Positions 1 to 4,933 of a stretch of DNA of 5,287 nt are shown here, in pieces. The stretch is taken from positions 3,150-8,436 of the forward strand of contig PLXL01000079.1 in NCBI GenBank assembly GCA_003153215.1, read 5' to 3'. The stretch's first letter is position 1, and the number at the start of each line of letters is the position of its first letter. The notes beneath the pieces were generated by a model. That model had not been told where the DNA came from. It did not search any database and saw only the letters and a program-made list of their open reading frames with translations. The DNA is from Candidatus Dormiibacterota bacterium. Lineage in GTDB: Bacteria > Chloroflexota > Dormibacteria > Aeolococcales > Aeolococcaceae. A program made the translations under genes and the position numbers.

Positions 1-124
1 ACTCCCGAGCCAGCTGCTGCATCAGTTCGTCGCTCAGCCCTTCAGCTCGGGGGATCACCGCGAGCTGGTTGCCGCCGAAGGCCCGATCCGAGAACACGTC
101 AACGAGGACGAAGTCAATGTTCAT
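1..124 (-). CDS. PhzF-family protein, N-terminal 41 residues (partial)
   Basis: The minus strand reads from an ATG at 124-122 to the left edge. It encodes an N-terminus of the form IDFVLVDVFSDRAFGGNQLAV followed by IPRAEGLSDELMQQLARE. The VDVF-x(4)-FGGNxLAV block at residues 8-23 and the following 'GLSDExMQxxAxE' segment are the standard opening of the PhzF / phenazine-biosynthesis-like isomerase family. These are cytosolic proteins of about 260-300 residues with two similar halves. The catalytic Glu of PhzF lies just past the visible part, so neither activity nor substrate can be judged; most family members outside phenazine clusters have unknown substrates. A stop codon lies two codons upstream in frame (128-130), which fixes the start at this ATG. 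The ribosome binding site is weak (a purine run GAGAGAG about 11 bases upstream). The gene continues outside the window. Confidence 0.88.
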   Translation of the reverse strand, partial: MNIDFVLVDVFSDRAFGGNQLAVIPRAEGLSDELMQQLARE

Positions 125-154
125 CGTTCAGAACTCTCTCACGCGACCGCATGC

Positions 155-265
155 TCACGTCGCCCCGGAAGTACGCGAGATGCCATCGGCGACGCGGAAC
201 TCGACAGCCGCCACGAGGATGGCGCCGGAGATGGCTCCCACAGAGAGCAGAGCCAGCACTGACAT
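155..265 (-). CDS. Possible 36-residue membrane protein upstream of phzF-like gene
   Basis: This is a short minus-strand frame with an ATG at 265-263 and a TGA at 157-155. It encodes a peptide starting MSVLALLSVGAISGAILVAA (a plausible transmembrane helix, residues 2-21) and ending in a short polar tail, VEFRVADGISRTSGAT. Third codon positions are mostly G or C, as expected for a coding frame here. A moderate SD-like AAAGGG lies six bases before the ATG, and the stop lies 30 bases before the phzF-like start, so the two could be co-transcribed. I recognise no family. The frame stays open upstream to a TGA about 18 codons earlier, so it could also be the tail of a broken membrane protein. It may equally be non-coding leader sequence of the phzF-like gene. 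Confidence 0.25.
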   Translation of the reverse strand: MSVLALLSVGAISGAILVAAVEFRVADGISRTSGAT

Positions 266-347
266 CCCCAGCCCTTTGCAACAAGGCACGTCCAACCCGC
301 GATCGGCCCATTCGCGTCAGCCACTTCACGAAGAGGCGCCGACGTAG

Positions 348-722
348 ACTGGCAGCGAGGCCCGCCACCTCGAACGAGGCGAGAGCAGCGTCCGAGCGGC
401 AGTCCTCAACAACGTCTGGGTCGAGGGCACGGCGGGCTCCAAGGTGGCCAATGACTTCTCCACTCTCTCCGCCCTCACGGACATCTCCGCGGATCTGTCG
501 AGTGCCGGGACGGTCACCTCAGGCGGCACGGGCACCGTCGATGGCCAGTCCGTGGTCATCCTCAAAGCCGCGGACGGGACCACCGTCGATATCGCCGGTG
601 CCGGTACCGCCTATCCCGTGCAGGTGAGGACCGACACCGCCGTCTACCACCTCTCCGACTGGAACGGCGTCGGTACCTTCACCCCCCCGCCGAACCCGAT
701 CGTCATCCCCAGCACTTCCTGA
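348..722 (+). pseudogene. C-terminal half of an LppX/LprG-like lipoprotein, 5'-truncated
   Basis: This frame is open from just after a TAG (345-347) to a TGA at 720-722, giving 124 residues. It contains a VWVEGTAGSKVANDFSTL segment, then TVTSGGTGTVDGQSVVIL, a DGTTVDIAGAGTAYPVQV strand pair, and a closing LSDWNGVGTFTPPPNPIVI. This order (RWV-like strand, thr/gly-rich linker with a VxGQxVxxL strand, a TPYPV-like strand, then SDWN...PPPNPI) is the C-terminal half of the actinobacterial LppX/LprAFG-type lipoprotein fold, a half-barrel that binds lipids at the membrane surface. Similarity seems to persist to about residue 1 (GSEAxxLxRGxSS). No ATG or GTG occurs before a GTG at 444, which lies inside the conserved part. 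Signal peptide, lipobox and first half are absent, and no plus frame upstream of 345 continues the fold. The piece has therefore lost its head through rearrangement, frameshift or a contig join. A short protein from the 444 GTG (92 aa) cannot be excluded but would be unfolded by family standards. Confidence 0.65.
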
Positions 723-880
723 GTCGCACGCCGGAGGGTGGGGTGCCGCGGGCAGGGCAGCGCTCGCCTGAACCGTACAGGCTGCCGCGTTCGCCGCACT
801 GGTGGCGACGGATGCCGAGCGCCACTATCTCGCCCGGCGATTGCAGGAACTCATGTGGCGGGACCAAGGCAGACTGAGGG
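723..880. other. Intergenic region between convergent frames, weak hairpins
   Basis: This 158-base gap separates the end of the lipoprotein fragment (+) from the end of the SDR gene (-). Two inverted repeats could serve as transcription ends. One is GCCTG at 766-770 with CAGGC at 778-782 (7-base loop). The other is GTGGCG at 802-807 with CGCCAC at 820-825 (12-base loop, extendable by a G-T and a T-A pair). Neither is followed by a T-run on either strand, so they are not classical intrinsic terminators. A plus frame (772-909) is open and GC3-rich but has no good start and runs into the SDR 3' end. Confidence 0.25.
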
Positions 881-1738
881 TCAGTCCGCGAGCTGGCTCC
901 GCCAGCTGAACCTGGGCGCGTAGCCGAGCATGCGGCGCGCCTTCTCAATGGAGAGCAGGGTCTGGTTGTCTCCTGCACGGTCGTCGAACGGAACCCCCGG
1001 AAAGTATTGTTCGACCAGCTCACGATTGGGTCGGCTCACCACCGTGTCGGCGTTCGCGATGACGAAGATCTCGGCCCCCTTGATGGGCGCCTCCAATGAC
1101 TTGCGGATGGCTTGGGCACCATCGCGGGCATCGATGTATCCCCACAGGTTCCATTTGCGCCGGCCCGGATCGGCGTCAAAGCTGGGGAATTCGGCGTAGT
1201 CGGCAGGCTGCATCACGTTGGAGAAGCGCAGCCCGATGATCTTCATCTCAGGCTCCCACCGGCAGAACTGCCTCGCCATCTCCTCGCCCACCAATTTGGA
1301 AAGCGCATAGGCGCTTTCCGGCCGGGGCGGGCACTCCTCGTCAACTGGGATGTAGGGAGGGGGGATCTCGAAGGGAAGGCCCAGGACTGTTTCGCTCGAC
1401 GCCCACACCACGTTCCTGATGCCGAGATGGCGCGCCGCCTCAAAGACGTTGAAGATGCTCAGGGTGTTGACCCGGAACAGGCTCGCGTTGGGGCGCAGCC
1501 CCGGCGCGGGGATGGCGGCGAGGTGAACCACGGCGTCGACGCCATGGTAGCGATCGTCCACCCGGGACAGCAGCTCAAGAGCCTGACCCACCTCTTCGAG
1601 ATCCACCCTGACGTGCGGGCAGAGCTGCTCCCGCGGCGGGGCGATGTCGGCGTTGAAGACGTCGTAGCCGTGCTCGACCAGCTCGCGCACGCAGGCAGTG
1701 CCCAATTTGCCGCTGCCACCAGTCACCACCACTCGCAT
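881..1738 (-). CDS. NAD-dependent epimerase/dehydratase (extended SDR)
   Basis: This is an intact 285-residue cytosolic oxidoreductase of the extended short-chain dehydrogenase family. The N-terminal nucleotide-binding motif TGGSGKLG is at residues 6-13. Asp31, at the end of the second strand, points to NAD rather than NADP. HLAA is at 72-75, the catalytic-region SSE at 114-116, and the catalytic YALSK (Tyr144, Lys148) follows. The C-terminal part (LWGYIDARDGAQAIRKSLEA, then a segment ending LGYAPRF) is the usual substrate domain. Family members epimerise, dehydrate or oxidise sugars, often as nucleotide sugars; the length and lack of an N-terminal extension also fit uronate dehydrogenase-like enzymes. 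The start at 1738 is chosen because AAGGAG lies six bases upstream. A longer GTG start at 1822 would add 28 unconserved residues ahead of the Rossmann fold and has no SD. The gene lies downstream of uidA in the same orientation, suggesting a sugar-acid or glucuronide role. The exact substrate cannot be read from sequence. Confidence 0.93.
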   Translation of the reverse strand: MRVVVTGGSGKLGTACVRELVEHGYDVFNADIAPPREQLCPHVRVDLEEVGQALELLSRVDDRYHGVDAVVHLAAIPAPGLRPNASLFRVNTLSIFNVFEAARHLGIRNVVWASSETVLGLPFEIPPPYIPVDEECPPRPESAYALSKLVGEEMARQFCRWEPEMKIIGLRFSNVMQPADYAEFPSFDADPGRRKWNLWGYIDARDGAQAIRKSLEAPIKGAEIFVIANADTVVSRPNRELVEQYFPGVPFDDRAGDNQTLLSIEKARRMLGYAPRFSWRSQLAD

Positions 1739-1744
1739 GTTGAG

Positions 1745-1750
1745 CTCCTT
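1745..1750 (-). promoter_or_regulatory. Ribosome binding site of the SDR gene
   Basis: AAGGAG on the minus strand, six bases before the ATG at 1738. It decides this start against the upstream GTG in the same frame. Confidence 0.8.
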
Positions 1751-1912
1751 GAGCAAGCGCCACCGCTCGGCCTCGGACCGGTCTTGCGCCGCAGTTGTCG
1801 GCACGTAGCTTACTGTGCCCACAGATGTCCACGCAGGGCCAGCGCTCTTCGCCTCCTTCGGGGAGCGGGGTTTCCCCGGGAGCTGGCGGCCGCGGCGAAG
1901 CGGTTGGCTGCC
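1751..1912 (-). other. Spacer between uidA and the SDR gene
   Basis: The spacer between the uidA stop and the SDR ATG is 174 bases in total. On the minus strand it contains a small hairpin CGGGG-AAA-CCCCG (plus-strand 1866-1878) without a T-run, and a TAAGCT hexamer (1807-1812) that fits the actinobacterial TAnnnT -10 pattern but has no clear -35 box at normal distance. The SDR could therefore be read through from uidA or have its own weak promoter. No extra gene is supported here. Confidence 0.3.
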
Positions 1913-3703
1913 TCAGCCCTGCGGTCGGCCCGGCGCCATCCAGCGTTCCCGCAGGGCGTGGGCGGCCAGCTTGGGTCGGCGATCGCGAGTGAAGACGCCC
2001 TTGCGATTGCCGTCGACCCGATGGAGGCTTGGCTGAGTGCCGAAGTCGGCGAAGTTCCACACCTGCTCCCCGATCACCGCGTCGATCCGATCGAAGACGC
2101 GGTGGGACATGGCGAGCAGATCGCGCTGGTACTCCTCCGTCCACACCGACCCTGCAACGGCGCGCAGCCCCGCCACGGCGTCGGCGCCATACTCAGTGAT
2201 CACGATCGGCTTGGAGTAACCCTCGGACCACGCCCTGAGCTCCGCCTCGAGATGCCGCTCGGCGCTCGCCAGGTCGCCGGTGTCCACGTACCAACCGTAG
2301 TACCGATTGATGCAGAGGACGTCGAACAGATCGCTGATGGCGTCCCGACCCGGAGATTCGGCGTCGTGGTAGTTGGCGAAGCAGAGGGGACGTGACGGAT
2401 CAAGGCGGCGGGCCGCGGAGACCAGCGGCTCAAAGTACTCCCGAGCCGCCGGGTCCGTGGAGTCCGGCTCGTTGGCGAGCGACCACATCACCACGCTGGG
2501 GTGGTTCTTGTCTCGGGCGATCAGCTCGCGGATGGCCTGCAGGTGAGCCTGCTGGGTCAGGGCGCTGACCGTCGCCTCGCTGAAGGTGGGGCGGCGTGGA
2601 GCCCCGCGGCTCAGGCCGAGCTTCATGTTGAGGCCGACCGCGGGAGTCTCGTCGATGACCACGAGCCCGCGCCGGTCGGCGTACTCCATGACCTCCTCCG
2701 CATACGGGTAGTGGGAGGTGCGGAAGGAGTTGGCACCCACCCACTCCATGAGAGCGAAGTCGTGAACCATGAGGGCGTCATCGTGTCCCTTGCCGCGGAT
2801 CTCGCTGTCCTCGTGCCGGCCGAACCCGGTGAAGCGGAAGGGACGACCGTTGATCAGGAAGCGATTGCCGTCCACGGCCACGGTCCGCACCCCGACGGGC
2901 AGGTCGTAGCGATCCTCGTCAGCGCCCGCGCCGCGCAGCCGGGCTCGCAGCGTGTAGAGGTAGCCGTCGCCCGGCGCCCAGGGATGGACTTTGGGGATCT
3001 GCAACCGACCCACGGCTCCCGAGCCCGACGCCACCCGGACGGAATCGGCGTCGAACAGCTCCACCTCCACGCTGCCATCGGCGTCCGTCTTGACTCGATA
3101 GTCCAGGGTGCCGCGGCCCCCCTCCAGGTCGGCAACCACCGTGATGTCCTCGATGTGGGCGGCCGGTGTGCAGTAGAGCCATACCGTCCGGTGCAGGCCC
3201 GCGTAGTTGAAGAAGTCGTGGAAGCACCGCTGCACCCGCCGGCCATCCTCGGTCGTCTCGATTTCCCCGGGCGGGATGGTCGCCCAGCTCAGCTCGTTGT
3301 TGACGCACACCGTGATCCGAACTGGCTCGCCAGGGGTCACGTGCCCGGTGATGTCCGCCTCGAACGGCGTGTATCCCCCTTGGTGGCGGGCGACCTGGGT
3401 CTCGCCGACCCAGACCGTGCCGCGGTGGGTGGCCGAGTCGAGCCGGAGGACGATCCGACGTCCCCGCCACCCGAGTGGAATGAGGGCCTCGGTCTGGTAC
3501 CAGACGTCCCCCACATGGTCGCGCAGCTCCCGCTCGGCCTGGATATCGTTGTAGCTGGCGGGCACGGGCATCTCCACCCGCGAGGCGAGGGGGCGCTGCC
3601 ACCACTCCGCCCGCCACCCATCCGATCCAGCGTCGGCCTGGAACCTCCACAGCCCATTGAGGGAGCGTCGCTCGCGGAAGCCGCTGTCGATCGGACGAAG
3701 CAT
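1913..3703 (-). CDS. uidA: Beta-glucuronidase (GH2)
   Basis: This is an intact 596-residue beta-glucuronidase, about the length of the E. coli enzyme (603). It hydrolyses beta-D-glucuronides to D-glucuronate and an aglycone. Domain order is GH2 sugar-binding jelly roll (about 12-178), Ig-like beta-sandwich (about 180-274) and TIM barrel (about 276-590). The start MLRP, WYQ (68-70), the block QGGYTPFEAD (108-117) and HDFFNYAG (162-169) are all as in E. coli UidA. The acid/base is Glu412 in SLANEPD; the nucleophile is Glu504 in ITEYGAD. NRYYGWY is at 466-472. The N-x-K motif that reads the substrate carboxylate is Asn566-Lys568 in GNRKG, which separates true GUS from beta-galactosidases. The active-site loop around 360-380 is close to the E. 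coli length, about two residues shorter. No signal peptide is present, so it is intracellular and would need glucuronide uptake; no transporter is in the window. The ATG at 3703 has AAAGGAGG nine bases upstream; the longer open frame upstream is an antisense shadow of the CDF gene. The SDR gene follows downstream on the same strand. Confidence 0.97.
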   Translation of the reverse strand: MLRPIDSGFRERRSLNGLWRFQADAGSDGWRAEWWQRPLASRVEMPVPASYNDIQAERELRDHVGDVWYQTEALIPLGWRGRRIVLRLDSATHRGTVWVGETQVARHQGGYTPFEADITGHVTPGEPVRITVCVNNELSWATIPPGEIETTEDGRRVQRCFHDFFNYAGLHRTVWLYCTPAAHIEDITVVADLEGGRGTLDYRVKTDADGSVEVELFDADSVRVASGSGAVGRLQIPKVHPWAPGDGYLYTLRARLRGAGADEDRYDLPVGVRTVAVDGNRFLINGRPFRFTGFGRHEDSEIRGKGHDDALMVHDFALMEWVGANSFRTSHYPYAEEVMEYADRRGLVVIDETPAVGLNMKLGLSRGAPRRPTFSEATVSALTQQAHLQAIRELIARDKNHPSVVMWSLANEPDSTDPAAREYFEPLVSAARRLDPSRPLCFANYHDAESPGRDAISDLFDVLCINRYYGWYVDTGDLASAERHLEAELRAWSEGYSKPIVITEYGADAVAGLRAVAGSVWTEEYQRDLLAMSHRVFDRIDAVIGEQVWNFADFGTQPSLHRVDGNRKGVFTRDRRPKLAAHALRERWMAPGRPQG

Positions 3704-3712
3704 GCTCTGTCG

Positions 3713-3720
3713 CCTCCTTT
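3713..3720 (-). promoter_or_regulatory. Strong ribosome binding site of uidA
   Basis: AAAGGAGG on the minus strand, nine bases before the uidA ATG. It is a near-perfect match to the 16S anti-SD and settles the start at 3703 rather than any of the upstream in-frame codons. Confidence 0.88.
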
Positions 3721-3914
3721 CAGCCGGAAGACGTGGCCACCTGAGGGGCCTGCGGATCGAGCCCAGCTTAGCAGCCCCGTCCTCGAACCTCCTCCACCCG
3801 AGACGAGTTGGCCTTCCTCGCCACCGCCGGCCCACCCCACCTCGACCACTGGCGCCTGAGGCCGGTCCGTTGGCCGGGTCGGCCGGGCGCTCGGGAGGCG
3901 AGACGGCCACTCCG
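3721..3914. promoter_or_regulatory. Divergent intergenic region, uidA upstream side
   Basis: This region lies between the divergently read uidA (-) and CDF (+) starts, so it must hold the uidA promoter. On the minus strand a TAAGCT hexamer (3765-3770) fits a TAnnnT -10 about 60 bases before the uidA ATG, but no good -35 accompanies it. An 8-base palindrome GTGGCCAC (3733-3740) sits between that box and the RBS and could be part of an operator. GGCCGG occurs three times (3860, 3872, 3881). None of these is strong enough to name a regulator. I see no gene in it. Confidence 0.3.
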
Positions 3915-3941
3915 TTGGGTCCACAGTGCTGGCGATAGACT
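3915..3941 (+). promoter_or_regulatory. Probable leaderless promoter of the CDF gene
   Basis: TTGGGT (3915-3920) resembles a -35 box. TAGACT (3936-3941) matches the actinobacterial TAnnnT -10, with a 15-base spacer that is shorter than ideal. Only six bases separate the -10 from the GTG at 3948, and there is no purine-rich SD of normal quality. That spacing places the transcription start at or beside the start codon, the layout of leaderless mRNAs common in Actinomycetota. Confidence 0.5.
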
Positions 3942-3947
3942 CGGGGG

Positions 3948-4297
3948 GTGCCACCCGCCCATTCCCCAGCTCGCGCCCACATACGGCGCCTGCTCGGGGT
4001 CCTCCGCCTCTCGCTCCTGGTGTTGGCTGTCGAGGTTGTCGGCGGCCTGCCCTCCCACAGCCTCGCGCTGCTTTCCGACGGTGGGCACGTGTTCACCGAT
4101 GCGGCCGGCATCAGTCTGGCGCTGCTGGCCATCTGGGTAGGCTCGCGGCCGCCGAGCACTCTTCGCACCTTCGGCTATCTGCGCCTCGAAATCCTAGCGG
4201 CGGTCGCTAATGCGGTCCTGCTATTCGGAGTAGCGGCGTTCATTCTCTACGAGGCGTGGCGCCGGCTCTCGGCACCACCCCAGGTCGCCTCATTGCC
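3948..4297 (+). pseudogene. Cation diffusion facilitator (CDF) transporter, 3'-truncated
   Basis: This is the N-terminal third of a CzcD/ZitB-type CDF metal-proton antiporter of the inner membrane, which exports Zn(II) and similar ions. Visible parts are a short arginine-rich N-tail, TM1 (about 14-33, LLVLAVEVVGGL), and TM2 (about 39-63) with the metal-site signature SLALLSDGGHVFTDAAG carrying His47 and Asp51. The loop RTFGYLRLEILAA leads into TM3 (about 82-102, ending AAFILYEAWRRL), followed by the APPQVASLP that normally leads into TM4. After about codon 116 the similarity stops. The frame runs on to a TAG at 4494-4496 through unrelated antisense sequence (182 codons in all). TM4-TM6, the second HxxxD half-site in TM5 and the cytoplasmic dimer domain are missing, so the product cannot be a working transporter. 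The start is the GTG at 3948, supported by the -10 box six bases upstream. The break coincides with the IS3-type stub. Confidence 0.85.
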
Positions 4298-4322
4298 CCG
4301 GCGTGTGCTTCCTGCCCTTCAT
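4293..4322 (-). pseudogene. First ten codons of an IS3-type transposase OrfA
   Basis: On the minus strand AGGAGG (4327-4332), a four-base gap and an ATG (4322-4320) open the peptide MKGRKHTPGQ, then TGA (4292-4290). The K-R/K-x-H-T-P-x-Q opening is how OrfA of many IS3-family elements begins; the family usually has Glu before the Gln and continues with a helix-turn-helix. Here the reading frame runs straight into CDF sequence, which supplies the stop. It is a stub without function. The tenth codon is near the junction, so its Gly neighbour may already reflect the join. Confidence 0.6.
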
Positions 4323-4394
4323 GGTTCCTCCTGGCCAGGCTGGCCGTGGTGGAACCCTCGTGTCACGTGGACCAGTCCCCGGGGGGTCAGTTCA
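4295..4394 (-). mobile_element. IS3-family insertion sequence, left-end remnant (~100 bp)
   Basis: On the minus strand a terminus-like sequence begins at 4394 with TGAACTGACCCCCCGGGGAC and runs on through ACTGGTCCACGTGA. About 60 bases later comes an AGGAGG-AACC-ATG transposase start. A TGA-starting, C-run terminal repeat followed closely by SD and OrfA is the left-end layout of IS3-family elements. The remainder of OrfA, OrfB and the right end are absent. The inner side joins the CDF gene at about 4295, and the outer side abuts 62 featureless bases before the secreted-protein stop. Without the right end no target duplication can be tested. The end assignment is from pattern, not alignment. 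Confidence 0.55.
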
Positions 4395-4456
4395 CCTTCG
4401 GCACCCGACTTCGACCTGGCGCTCGCATGCACTCCGACGGCCCGCTCCGCAACCGA

Positions 4457-4933
4457 CTACGCCTCCGGCCCCACCACCAGACTGCTGGGCGAGTAGGGGC
4501 CTCCGGGCGGACCCGCTCCGGCATAGATCACCGCAGGCGAGGCGGAACGGTTCGTCTTCCACCACAGCGAGAAGACATAGGTGTTCCCGGCTGTCACCGG
4601 GTAGGCCGTCTCGACCAGGACGGCATCGGGCGAAAAGGTGCCTGCGAACCCGGCGCTTTCCTCCCAGGCCAGCGGCTGGGGAGTGCCGCCGTTGACGCTG
4701 ACGAAGATCCCCAGGTCCTGGTTGTAGCCGGCTTCGGCGGTCCAGAGGTCGGCGTTGCCGCTGATGATGGTGTCCTCGTCGATCGAGGGCGAGAAGGTGG
4801 CGACGAGATCGGTCCCATCGATCTCTGGCTCCAGCGCCGACACGTCGTCGGTGACCGTCGGCTCTGCATCGGCCGCGCTCCACAGGCTGAGCACCTGCAG
4901 TTCGTCACTCGCGCAGTCGCGAACCTCCGGCTC
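4457..4933 (-). pseudogene. C-terminal part of a hypothetical secreted protein, 5'-truncated
   Basis: The minus frame is open from just behind the methyltransferase TGA (4936-4934) to a TAG (4459-4457), about 158 codons. From the first GTG (4894) the product is 145 residues, acidic, beta-rich and low in lysine. Notable parts are WTAEAGYNQDLGIFVSVNGG (51-70), AWEESAGFAGTFSPD (76-90), YPVTAGNTYVFSLWWKTN (98-115) and AGAGPPGGPYSPSSLVV (125-141). I recall this AGYNQDLGI / ESxGFAGTFSP / AGAGPxxxxxSPxxL pattern from hypothetical extracellular proteins of soil bacteria; it looks like a beta-sandwich domain, function unknown. No signal peptide exists. The GTG at 4894 has no SD, and coding-like sequence continues above it (VRDCASDELQVLSLWS), so the true N-terminus is missing. 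If a start does exist at 4894, this is a cytosolic or orphan domain, which I think less likely. Confidence 0.55.

Noticed and set aside
1807..1812. Shared TAAGCT -10-like box upstream of both uidA (3765-3770) and the SDR gene (1807-1812).
   Set aside because: Neither has a credible -35 at 16-19 bases and the surroundings differ; a TAnnnT hexamer is expected by chance.
1739..1822. Longer start (GTG at 1822) for the SDR gene.
   Set aside because: The 28 added residues precede the Rossmann strand without conservation, and the internal ATG has a good AAGGAG at six bases.
1866..1878. CGGGG-TTT-CCCCG hairpin in the uidA-SDR spacer as a transcription terminator.
   Set aside because: The stem is only five pairs and no T-run follows on the minus strand; such short palindromes are common at this GC content.
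1112..2395. A 427-codon open frame on the plus strand opposite the SDR gene and the 3' part of uidA.
   Set aside because: It spans two proven minus-strand genes and their spacer and has no recognisable domain; it is a GC-driven shadow frame.
2501..3859. A 452-codon open frame on the plus strand opposite uidA.
   Set aside because: Its codons are the antisense of the conserved GUS sequence; the composition (Val/Gly/Ala/Pro/His-rich without domain pattern) is what high-GC antisense gives, and no SD or family motif is present.
3704..4168. In-frame extension of uidA upstream to 4168, giving a 751-residue protein.
   Set aside because: The extra 155 residues are antisense to the CDF gene and low in pattern; GUS homologues start at MLRP, where AAAGGAGG sits nine bases ahead.
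4298..4496. Continuation of the CDF frame to the TAG at 4494-4496 as genuine coding sequence.
   Set aside because: After SLP the translation (Pro/Trp/Ser-rich) has no hydrophobic helices or CDF motifs and is antisense to the IS stub and the 3' part of the secreted-protein fragment.
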